From the NCBI GenBank assembly GCA_028871195.1, contig JAGWNT010000076.1:1-19234 (forward strand): a stretch of 19,234 nt of DNA, given 5' to 3'. The position numbers and the translations under genes were made by a program. Shown piece by piece: positions 1-6,610 of this stretch. Origin of the DNA: REEB85 sp018971455 (lineage in GTDB: Bacteria; Pseudomonadota; Alphaproteobacteria; Acetobacterales; Acetobacteraceae). Within the stretch, counting starts at the first letter, position 1; each line of letters starts with the position of its first letter. Under the pieces are notes generated by a model. It did no database searches and was not told the DNA's origin. It saw only the letters and a list, made by a program, of their open reading frames with translations.

Positions 1-1
1 G

Positions 2-487
2 TTCCAGTCTTTCAATCTCTTTCCCCACCTGACCATCCTGGAGAACTGCACGCTGGCGCCGATCTGGGTGCGGCGGATGCCGCGGGCGGAGGCGGAGGCG
101 CTGGCAATGACCTATCTGGAGCGGGTGAAGATCCCCGAGCAGGCGGGCAAATATCCCGCCCAGCTTTCCGGCGGGCAGCAGCAGCGCGTGGCGATCGCGC
201 GGGCGCTGTGCATGAAGCCGCGCATCATGCTGTTCGACGAGCCGACCTCGGCACTGGACCCGGAGATGATCAAGGAGGTGCTCGACACCATGATCAGCCT
301 CGCCGATGACGGCATGACGATGATCTGCGTGACCCATGAGATGGGCTTCGCGCGCCGGGTGGCGGACCGCGTGGTGTTCATGGATCGCGGCGAGATCGTC
401 GAGAGCGGGCCGCCGGTGCGCATGTTCGAGGCGCCGCAGACCGACCGGCTGAAGCTGTTCCTCTCGCAGATCCTGGGCGGGCACTGA
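2..487 (+). CDS. Polar amino-acid ABC transporter ATP-binding protein, 5'-truncated by window edge
   Basis: This is the C-terminal 161 residues of an ABC ATPase of the GlnQ/AapP/BztD type, which energises uptake of polar amino acids at the inner membrane. The visible part opens exactly at the Q-loop (FQSFNLFPHLT). It continues with the signature LSGGQQQR, Walker B IMLFDEPTSALDPE and the H-loop VTHEMGFAR. The phrases SALDPEM and THEMGFA are typical of the amino-acid-uptake subfamily rather than the sugar/MalK type. The family is usually about 240-250 residues, so roughly 80 residues including Walker A lie left of the window. The TGA stop is followed after 22 bp by the stop of a convergent gene, with no clear terminator between. 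The permease and binding-protein genes are presumably upstream. The exact amino acid transported cannot be told. Confidence 0.93.
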   Translation, partial: FQSFNLFPHLTILENCTLAPIWVRRMPRAEAEALAMTYLERVKIPEQAGKYPAQLSGGQQQRVAIARALCMKPRIMLFDEPTSALDPEMIKEVLDTMISLADDGMTMICVTHEMGFARRVADRVVFMDRGEIVESGPPVRMFEAPQTDRLKLFLSQILGGH

Positions 488-509
488 AAGCCCGGCGCGC
501 TAGCGCAAC

Positions 510-1298
510 TTAGTCCGGCAGGATGGCGACCGCGCGCGTCCAGCCGGCGGAGGCGCGATGGACCTTCACCGGGAAGGCCGCGACCTCGAAGCCGTGCGGC
601 GGCAGGGCCTCGAGATTGCCGAGTTTTTCCATGTGCGAATAGCCGATCTCGCGCCCGGCGCGGTGGCCCTCCCAGATCAGGCTGGCATCGCCGGTCTCGC
701 GCACCCGCCGGCGGGTATGGGAGAAAGGCGCGTCCCAGCTCCAGCCATCGGTGCCGACCAGGCGAACGCCCTGGCCGAGCAAATAGAGCGTCGCCGCCCG
801 GCCCATGCCGCATCCGCGGTCGATATAATCGGCCTCGCCATAGCGCGCGCCGGCGGCGGTGTTGACCAGCACGATGTCGAGCGGGCGCAGCGTGTGGCCG
901 ATGCGGGCGAGCTCGGCGGCGACATCCTGCGGTGTCGCCACGTAGCCATCGGGCAGATGGCGGAAATCGAGCTTGACGCCGCGCTGGTAGCACCAATCGA
1001 GCGGCACCTCGTCGATCCGCCAGGACGGCTCGCCGCCGGGCAGGATGGCATGGTTCATGGTGCTGAAATAATGGTAAGGGGCATCCATGTGGGTGCCGTT
1101 ATGGGTGCTGATCTGCACCCGCTCGATGGCGGCGTACTCGCCGTCGGGCAGCTGGTCGAGCGCGATGCCGAAATATTCGGCGATCTGCGGCGCCGAGGCG
1201 TGATGGTCGATGTAGTCGATGCGCGGCAGCATGTGCGGCGGATCGCTGGCGATGCCGGCCTGGAGCGGGCGGGAGATGTCGATCAGCCGGCGTCCCAT
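510..1298 (-). CDS. Cyclase-family metal-dependent hydrolase (kynurenine formamidase-like)
   Basis: This 262-residue protein belongs to the cyclase family (Pfam PF04199), which includes KynB, isatin hydrolase and other amide or ring hydrolases. The metal-binding motif HxGTHxDxPxH is intact: His66, His70, Asp72 and His76 in STHNGTHMDAPYH. A later GTDGWSWDAPF segment and a GHRAGREIGYSHMEKLGNL stretch are typical of the longer members, which exceed classical KynB (about 205-210 residues). The substrate is therefore uncertain; an N-formylkynurenine-like amide is only one option. The ATG at 1298 is chosen over an upstream in-frame extension that would run through the next gene; it follows a G-rich stretch (GGGGGTGGGG) that could serve as ribosome binding site. 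The gene lies 44 bp downstream of a universal stress protein on the same strand, so the two may be cotranscribed. It is convergent with an amino-acid ABC transporter, which loosely fits amino-acid catabolism. Confidence 0.85.
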   Translation of the reverse strand: MGRRLIDISRPLQAGIASDPPHMLPRIDYIDHHASAPQIAEYFGIALDQLPDGEYAAIERVQISTHNGTHMDAPYHYFSTMNHAILPGGEPSWRIDEVPLDWCYQRGVKLDFRHLPDGYVATPQDVAAELARIGHTLRPLDIVLVNTAAGARYGEADYIDRGCGMGRAATLYLLGQGVRLVGTDGWSWDAPFSHTRRRVRETGDASLIWEGHRAGREIGYSHMEKLGNLEALPPHGFEVAAFPVKVHRASAGWTRAVAILPD

Positions 1299-1342
1299 CA
1301 CCCCACCCCCCGCACGCGCGCGCGCACCGGCCGCGCCCCGGC

Positions 1343-2191
1343 TCAGTGCGACATGAAAACCGGCAGCGTCATGTGGGCGAGCAGGCCGCGGGTGACACCG
1401 CCGAAGGCGAATTCGCGGAACCGCGAATGGCCATACATGCCGCACACCAGCAGATCGGCGCCGATATCGACGGCGTAGGAGAGCAGCGCCTCGCCCTCCG
1501 GGATGTCCGAGGCGACGGTGTGGGCGGCCTCGGCCTGGATGCCGTGGCGGGCCATGTGCAGGGCGATATCGGCCGCCGGCACCGCGCCGTCGCCGCCGAT
1601 GCCGCCGCGCGGGTTGATCGACAGCACCGTCACCTTGTCGGCCGCCTGCAGCAGGGGCATCGCCTCGGCGACCGCGCGGGCGGCCTCGGGCGAGGCGTTC
1701 CAGCCGACCAGCACGCGCCGGCCGACGGTGGGGAAATCGCCGGCATAGGGAACCACCAGGATCGGCCGTCCGGAGCCCATCAGGGCGGTGGGGCTGACCT
1801 CGGCGCCGCGCCAGCCGGTGGGGTCGGGCTGGCCGAGCACGGCGAAGTCGGCGTAGCGCGCATGCAGGGCCACCACCTCGTCGGTGATACCCTCGACGGT
1901 ACGCCATTCGCCATGCAGCCCGTCCAGCCGCAGCCGCTCGTTGAAGGCATCCTGCACCGGCCCGGCCTCGCCGAGGCGGGCGGCGCGCAACTGGTCGATG
2001 ATCTCGTCGGCGCGCTGGACATCCAGATAGGCGGAGGGGAAGCCGTAGAGCACGTCCGGCGGCGGAACGTCGATGACGTGCAGGCCGGTCAGGTGGGCGC
2101 CATGGCGGGCGGCCAGGGTCGCGGCCACCGCCAGGCGGGCCGCGCTGCGCGGCGTGGTGTCGAGATGCACCAGAATGTCCTTGATGGCCAT
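1343..2191 (-). CDS. Tandem-domain universal stress protein (UspA family)
   Basis: This 282-residue cytoplasmic protein has two UspA-type alpha/beta domains, about residues 1-150 and 155-282. Each begins with a characteristic strand: MAIKDILVHLDTT, then RRVLVGWNASPEAARAV. The C-terminal domain keeps the nucleotide-binding loop G-x2-G-x9-G as GMYGHSRFREFAFGG, starting at residue 251. The N-terminal domain has lost it (LGQPDPTGWRG in its place), so only the second half is likely to bind ATP. Tandem Usp proteins of this kind are common in alphaproteobacteria and are often induced by low oxygen or stationary phase. The ATG at 2191 (MAIKDIL) was chosen because it matches the family N-terminus; the longer in-frame extension has no family character. 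The gene sits 132 bp downstream of an MFS exporter and 44 bp upstream of the cyclase-family gene. No FNR-like box was found in front of this copy. Confidence 0.9.
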   Translation of the reverse strand: MAIKDILVHLDTTPRSAARLAVAATLAARHGAHLTGLHVIDVPPPDVLYGFPSAYLDVQRADEIIDQLRAARLGEAGPVQDAFNERLRLDGLHGEWRTVEGITDEVVALHARYADFAVLGQPDPTGWRGAEVSPTALMGSGRPILVVPYAGDFPTVGRRVLVGWNASPEAARAVAEAMPLLQAADKVTVLSINPRGGIGGDGAVPAADIALHMARHGIQAEAAHTVASDIPEGEALLSYAVDIGADLLVCGMYGHSRFREFAFGGVTRGLLAHMTLPVFMSH

Positions 2192-2323
2192 GGCCCCTGC
2201 CCTTCTGCAGCAGCCGCCGAACCGGGGCTGCACGTTATGGCCGCATACCAATCGCTTCCGGCGCGAATGTCCATGCACCGGGCCGTGAAAGCATTGCACA
2301 AAGCCGGCGCGGCCGGTCCCGGT

Positions 2324-3700
2324 TCAGGCGGCGCGGGGCTGCGGGCGGGGGCGCAGCACGCTGGCGACACCGGCGATCACCGAGAAGCCCGCCCCCAGAG
2401 CGAGGGCCGTGACCTGGCCGCCAATGCCGACCAGGCCGAACAGCAGGGCGACCAGCGCCGCCCCCATGGTCTGCCCCATCAGCCGGCTGGTCGCCTGCAT
2501 GCCGCTGGCGCCGCCGCTGCGCGATGGCGGGGCGGAGGCGATCATGGTGCGGTTGTTGGGCGAGTTGAACAGGCCGAAGCCGATGCCGCACAGGCTCATG
2601 CGCCAGACGATGTTCCAGGTGCCCGGGTCGTGCGGCAGGAGGGCGAGCGAGGCGAGCCCGCAGGCCATCAGAGCCTGGCCGATGGCGCCCATCAGCGGGG
2701 CGGAGAAGCGGTCCGCCAGCCGGCCGGCGAGCGGGGCGACGAGCGCCACGGTGAGCGGCCAGGGCGTCATCAGCAGGCCGGTGACGGTCTGGCTTCGGCC
2801 GAGCGTGGCCTGGAAATAGAAGGGCAGGCTGACATAGGCCATGCCCTGGGCGGCGAAAGAGAAGGTGGAGGCCATCACCGAGAGGGCGAAGATCGGCCGG
2901 CGCATGAGATCGACCGGCAGCAGCGGGTTGGGACGGGCCACCTGGCGGCGGGCGAGGAACACGCCGGCGACGATGGCGCCGGCGAGCTGCATGGCGGCGA
3001 TGCTGGCGCTGCCGCCATGGCCGATCGCGTCGATGCTGCTGATCAGCAGGCCGAAGGCGGCGGCGTTGAGCACCGCGCTGCCGAGGTCGAAACGCGTGTC
3101 CGAGCGCGGCGTGGCCGGCAGGGTGCGCGCGCCGAGGGCGAGGGCGATGACGCCGAGCGGCACGTTCACCGCGAACAGCCAGGGCCAGTTGGCGACCGAG
3201 AGAATGGCCGCCGCGATGGAGGGGCCGAGGGCGGAGGAGGCCGAGCCCACCATGACGTTGACGCCGAAACCCTGGCCGAGGCGGGCGCGCGGATAGATGA
3301 AGCGCACCAGCGCCGAGTTGACGCTCATCATGCCGGCCGCGCCGAGGCCCTGGACGATGCGCGCGATGGTCAAGCCCACCAGGGTGCTCGACATCGCGCA
3401 GGCCAGCGAGGCCAGGGTGAAGACTACCATGCCGACCTGATAGACGCGCCGATAGCCGTAGATGTCGCCGAGGGCGGCGAAGGGCAGCAACGTCATGGTC
3501 ACCGCGAGCTGGTAGGCGTTGACCACCCAGATCGAGGCGGCCGGCGAGACGGCCAGTTCGCGCGCGATGGTGGGCAGGGCGAGATTGGCGATCGAGCCGT
3601 CCAGCACCGACATCATCAGCCCGACCGAAAGCGCCACCACCGACCACAGCCGGCGCGGCTGGGGCAGGCCGTCGGGGAAATCGGGCAGGGTCTCGCTCAT
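2324..3700 (-). CDS. MFS transporter, DHA2 (EmrB/QacA) type drug or metabolite exporter
   Basis: This 458-residue inner-membrane protein matches the 14-helix DHA2 branch of the major facilitator superfamily, proton-driven exporters of drugs and toxic metabolites. Visible motifs are the helix-1 motif D1 (LDGSIANLALP, Asp34), motif A between helices 2 and 3 (GDIYGYRR, residues 78-85), RIVQGLGAAGMM in helix 4 and the antiporter motif C region (GPSIAAAI) in helix 5. The N-terminal 18 residues are hydrophilic and cytoplasmic. The length is typical. It is divergent from the Hint-domain gene, with 162 bp between the two start codons. The ATG at 3700 is the only good candidate, although no clear Shine-Dalgarno precedes it. 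The substrate cannot be predicted from sequence. Confidence 0.92.
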   Translation of the reverse strand: MSETLPDFPDGLPQPRRLWSVVALSVGLMMSVLDGSIANLALPTIARELAVSPAASIWVVNAYQLAVTMTLLPFAALGDIYGYRRVYQVGMVVFTLASLACAMSSTLVGLTIARIVQGLGAAGMMSVNSALVRFIYPRARLGQGFGVNVMVGSASSALGPSIAAAILSVANWPWLFAVNVPLGVIALALGARTLPATPRSDTRFDLGSAVLNAAAFGLLISSIDAIGHGGSASIAAMQLAGAIVAGVFLARRQVARPNPLLPVDLMRRPIFALSVMASTFSFAAQGMAYVSLPFYFQATLGRSQTVTGLLMTPWPLTVALVAPLAGRLADRFSAPLMGAIGQALMACGLASLALLPHDPGTWNIVWRMSLCGIGFGLFNSPNNRTMIASAPPSRSGGASGMQATSRLMGQTMGAALVALLFGLVGIGGQVTALALGAGFSVIAGVASVLRPRPQPRAA

Positions 3701-3781
3701 GCTAGAAGGGGCTCGCTCGGCGCGTGTTGCAGCGCGAGATGACCATGCGGCGCGCGGTTGGGGAAGGGGCAGGCCGCCGAT

Positions 3782-3819
3782 CGCCTTAGCCGAACCTTGA
3801 TGCGGGCCGACCTAAGGCG
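3782..3819. repeat. 8-bp inverted repeat with 22-nt spacer in divergent promoter region
   Basis: CGCCTTAG (3782-3789) is matched exactly by its complement CTAAGGCG (3812-3819). The pair lies 44 bp upstream of the Hint-domain gene and 80 bp upstream of the divergent MFS gene. It could be a two-half-site operator or a hairpin in the 5' leader. No function is known. Confidence 0.4.
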
Positions 3820-3862
3820 GTGCGGATCGCCCAGGCGGGCAAGGCAGCAGCGGAGTGCGGCG

Positions 3863-5692
3863 ATGGCGGTGTGGACGGGCAATGGCGACGGCGTCAGCTG
3901 GTCGGACCCCAATAACTGGTCGCCGGTGGGCGTGCCTGCCCCCTATCAGAGCGTCACCATCGCGCAGGTCGGCAGCGATCCGGTCTCGGTGCTGGTCGCC
4001 GCCGGGCAGACCGAGGCCGGCAATCCGCTGATCCTCGGCGCGGCCGGCACCAGCGAGGCGGTGACGCTGACCAATGACGGCACGTTCAGCAACTATGCCG
4101 GCGTGACGATCTATGCCGGCACCACGCTGGACAATGCCGGCAAGATGACGCTGAACGGCTTCACCGACGACGGCACCATGATCAATTCCGGGCAGCTGAC
4201 GGTGAACGGCAACGTCGCCGTCAGCGCCTCGGGCCTGTTCGACACGCTGGCCGGCGGGGTCAGCTCGGTCAGCGGCACCATCGCCGTCGCCGGCACGCTG
4301 GAGGTCGGCGGGACGCTGAAGGTGGCGACGGCGCTGACCGGCGCGGGCAGCGTGCTGGTCGATGGCGGCACGCTCACCTCCGGCTCGGGCGGGCCGGCCG
4401 CGATCGGCAACAGCTCGCTCGCCTTCACCATTTCCAACGGCGGCACGCTCAGCGTCACCCCGCCGCCCGGCACGGTGAGCTTCGCCTTCGGGCCGAGCGC
4501 GCCGGGGCAGGTCAACACCCTCATCGTGCCGAGCTACAGCGGCACCATCACCGGGCAGATCACCAATTTCGGCCCGGGCGACATGATCAGCACCGGCGGG
4601 CGCAGCAGCACCGGCTCGGCGACCTTCAACGGCACCGACTACACGGTGGTGATCGGCAGCGTCACGCTCGATCACGTCGCCCTGGCGCCCGGCCTGACCG
4701 GCAGCAGCCTGACCTTCGGCAGCGGCACGGTGGGGGCGGCGGCGTGCTATCTGAAGGGCACGCGCATCCTCACCGATCTCGGCCCGATCCCGATCGAGCG
4801 GCTGCGCGAGGGCGATCTGGTGCTGACCGCGAGCGGCTCCAAACGCCCGATCCGCTGGATCGGCCGGCGCCATTATCCGGCGCAGGTCGCGGCGGCCAAT
4901 CCCGATATCCGCCCGGTGCTGATCCGCGCCGGTGCGCTGGGCGTGGGCGCGCTGGGCGAGGGCGTGCCACGGCGCGACCTGTTCGTCTCCCCGCGCCACG
5001 CCATGTTCCTCGACGGCATGCTGATCGCGGCGATGCATCTGGCCAATGGCGTCTCCGTGCTGCACGGCGACTGGGTGGGCGACGTGACCTACCTGCACCT
5101 CGAACTCGACAGCCACGACATCCTGTTCGCCGAAGGAGCCGCCTCGGAGAGCTTCGTCGACGAGGACAGCCGCCACATCTTCGACAACGCCGCGAGCTTC
5201 CAGGCGAACCCCATGGCCGCGCCGGCGCGGGCCTGCGCCGCGCGCATCGAGGACGGGTTCGCACTGGAGGCGGTGCGCGCGCGCATCGACGCGCTGGCCG
5301 GGCTCGACCGCGCGCCGACGGCGCCGCACGAGGCGCCGCAGGAAGGGCTGCGCGGGCATCTGGATGTCGCCGGCGGCCGCCACATCGTGGGCTGGGCGCA
5401 GAATGCGGAGCAGCCCGAGGTGCCGGCGACGCTGCTGGTGATGCTCGACGGCGAAACCGTCGCCCGCGTGCTCGCCAACGCCTATCGCCGTGACGTCGCG
5501 CAGGCGGGGTTCGGGCAGGGCCGCCACGGCTTCGAGGTGCGGCTGCCGCCCGCGTGCGGGCGGGTGCGCCGGCTCGATATCCGCCGCGAGTCGGACGGCG
5601 CCGCCCTGCCCGGCTCGCCGTGGTACCTCGACGCCGCGCTCAGTGCGCCATCAGCACCGGAAGATCGGCGCCGCGCAGCACGCGCTGGGTGA
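3863..5692 (+). CDS. Hint-domain (Hedgehog/intein-like, Hint_2) surface or secreted protein
   Basis: This 609-residue protein appears to have three parts. Residues 1 to about 290 are rich in G, T, S, N and V with repeating turns (VTLTNDGTF, GTIAVAGTLEVGGTL), which looks like a beta-helical or beta-solenoid passenger. Residues 295 to about 450 are a Hint module of the Pfam PF13403 type: nucleophilic Cys295 in AACYLKGTRI, then IPIERLREGDLVLT, a SPRHAMFLDG segment with His379 and a SHDILFAEGAASES segment. Residues about 495-597 form a separate C-terminal module (GLRGHLDVAGG..IVGWAQ..GRHGFEVRLP) of a kind often attached to glycosyltransferases and Hint proteins. Hint domains catalyse an N-S acyl shift at the leading Cys, so self-cleavage or ligation around residue 294/295 is plausible but unproven. 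There is no Sec signal peptide; export could be by type I secretion. The ATG at 3863 has a GGAG 8 bp upstream and matches the VWTGNGDGVSWSDPNNW start of similar proteins. The last 17 codons overlap the convergent Usp gene. Confidence 0.85.
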   Translation: MAVWTGNGDGVSWSDPNNWSPVGVPAPYQSVTIAQVGSDPVSVLVAAGQTEAGNPLILGAAGTSEAVTLTNDGTFSNYAGVTIYAGTTLDNAGKMTLNGFTDDGTMINSGQLTVNGNVAVSASGLFDTLAGGVSSVSGTIAVAGTLEVGGTLKVATALTGAGSVLVDGGTLTSGSGGPAAIGNSSLAFTISNGGTLSVTPPPGTVSFAFGPSAPGQVNTLIVPSYSGTITGQITNFGPGDMISTGGRSSTGSATFNGTDYTVVIGSVTLDHVALAPGLTGSSLTFGSGTVGAAACYLKGTRILTDLGPIPIERLREGDLVLTASGSKRPIRWIGRRHYPAQVAAANPDIRPVLIRAGALGVGALGEGVPRRDLFVSPRHAMFLDGMLIAAMHLANGVSVLHGDWVGDVTYLHLELDSHDILFAEGAASESFVDEDSRHIFDNAASFQANPMAAPARACAARIEDGFALEAVRARIDALAGLDRAPTAPHEAPQEGLRGHLDVAGGRHIVGWAQNAEQPEVPATLLVMLDGETVARVLANAYRRDVAQAGFGQGRHGFEVRLPPACGRVRRLDIRRESDGAALPGSPWYLDAALSAPSAPEDRRRAARAG

Positions 5693-6506
5693 AGCCGCCG
5701 AAGATGACCTCGCGCAGCCGGGAGTGGCTGTAGCCGCCCATCGCCACCAGCCCGGCGCCGAGCGCCTGGGCCTCGGCCAGCAGCGCGTCGGCCGGCGAGC
5801 GGCCGGCGGCGGCGATCGGGTGCACCGAAATGCTGGCATTGTGCCAGCGCAGCGCCCGCGCCAGGCGCTGTGCCGATTCGTCGGGCTTTGCCTCGCCATC
5901 CTCGTTGACGGTGAGAATGACGACGCGCTCGGCGCGGTCGATGAAGGGCATCGCCGCGGCGACCGCGCGGGCCGCCTCCGGCCGGTCCTTCCACGCGATG
6001 GCGACCGTGCTCAGCAGGGTGGTGGGCGGGGTTGCGGGGGCGATGAGCAGCGGCCGGCCGGTGTCCATCAGCGCCGCCTCCAGCACGTCCATCGCGACCT
6101 CGCTGTCGTCACGGGTGCGGGCGACGACGAGCAGATCGGCGAAACGGCCATGCTCGGCGAGCCACGCGGCCTCGCTGCCGGTCTCCACGACCATGTCGGC
6201 GCATAATCCCTGCCCCGGCGTGGCGCCGCTGGTGGCGATGCCGGCCTCGGTGCAGAACCGAGTGAAATTCTCCCACGCCTTCTGCTCGAGCGCCTTGCCG
6301 TCGGCCTCCAGCCGGTCGATCAGCCCCTGGATGCCGCCGCCGGCCGTTCCGCCGGCCGACATCGCGACGACGATTTCCGTGACGTCGATGCGCACGTGCA
6401 GGAACTCGAGATGGGCCGCGAACGGGCGCGCCGCCAGGAGGGCGGTGGCGAAGACGGCGGCATCCGCCGCGGTCCCGGTGGCGGGGACGAGAATGTGCTT
6501 GAACAT
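5640..6506 (-). CDS. Tandem-domain universal stress protein (UspA family), second copy
   Basis: This 288-residue cytoplasmic protein has two Usp domains, beginning MFKHILVPATGT and LLSTVAIAWKDRPEAARAV. In the C-terminal domain the nucleotide-loop region reads GGYSHSRLREVIFGG (from residue 257), where Ser replaces the second Gly of the usual G-x2-G-x9-G. ATP binding may therefore be altered. The N-terminal domain lacks the loop (VVARTRDDSEVAMDVLEAAL). The start is well supported by AAGGGAG 8 bp upstream of the ATG. An FNR/FixK-like palindrome lies 51 bp upstream of the start codon, suggesting induction at low oxygen, as known for many alphaproteobacterial Usp genes. The 3' end overlaps the convergent Hint-domain gene by 53 bp. 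It shares architecture and the end SHSRxRExxFGG with the copy at 1343-2191, but the sequences differ enough that this is not a recent duplication. Confidence 0.92.
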   Translation of the reverse strand: MFKHILVPATGTAADAAVFATALLAARPFAAHLEFLHVRIDVTEIVVAMSAGGTAGGGIQGLIDRLEADGKALEQKAWENFTRFCTEAGIATSGATPGQGLCADMVVETGSEAAWLAEHGRFADLLVVARTRDDSEVAMDVLEAALMDTGRPLLIAPATPPTTLLSTVAIAWKDRPEAARAVAAAMPFIDRAERVVILTVNEDGEAKPDESAQRLARALRWHNASISVHPIAAAGRSPADALLAEAQALGAGLVAMGGYSHSRLREVIFGGFTQRVLRGADLPVLMAH

Positions 6507-6556
6507 GCGAGAACTCCCTTGCCGCGGCAGAATGGCGGCGGCCGGCGCCGGCCGCC

Positions 6557-6570
6557 CTGACCCAGATCAA
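6557..6570 (-). promoter_or_regulatory. FNR/FixK-type binding site upstream of the universal stress protein gene
   Basis: Read on the minus strand the site is TTGATCTGGGTCAG. It matches the 5-4-5 consensus TTGAT-N4-(A/G)TCAA at 9 of 10 half-site bases, the last base being G instead of A. It lies 51 bp before the Usp start codon, suiting an activator site near position -40 of a short-leader transcript. The assignment rests on consensus match and position only. Confidence 0.6.
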
Positions 6571-6610
6571 CGCCGTCAGGCTGCGGCCGGGCGGGCCGGC
6601 GCACAAGCCG

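Noticed and set aside
1346..3742. Very long plus-strand open frame of 798 codons
   Set aside because: It is a shadow of the minus-strand Usp and MFS genes; its translation is Gly/Ala/Arg/His/Gln-rich without any family motif, as expected for antisense frames in GC-rich DNA.
3758..3862. N-terminal extension of the Hint protein from an ATG at 3758
   Set aside because: The 35 extra residues are Arg-rich with no signal peptide, and the ATG at 3863 has a good ribosome binding site and family-like N-terminus.
1343..6506. Two universal stress genes as a recent duplication or transposed segment
   Set aside because: Only domain architecture and short motifs are shared; the sequences are well diverged and no flanking repeats were seen.
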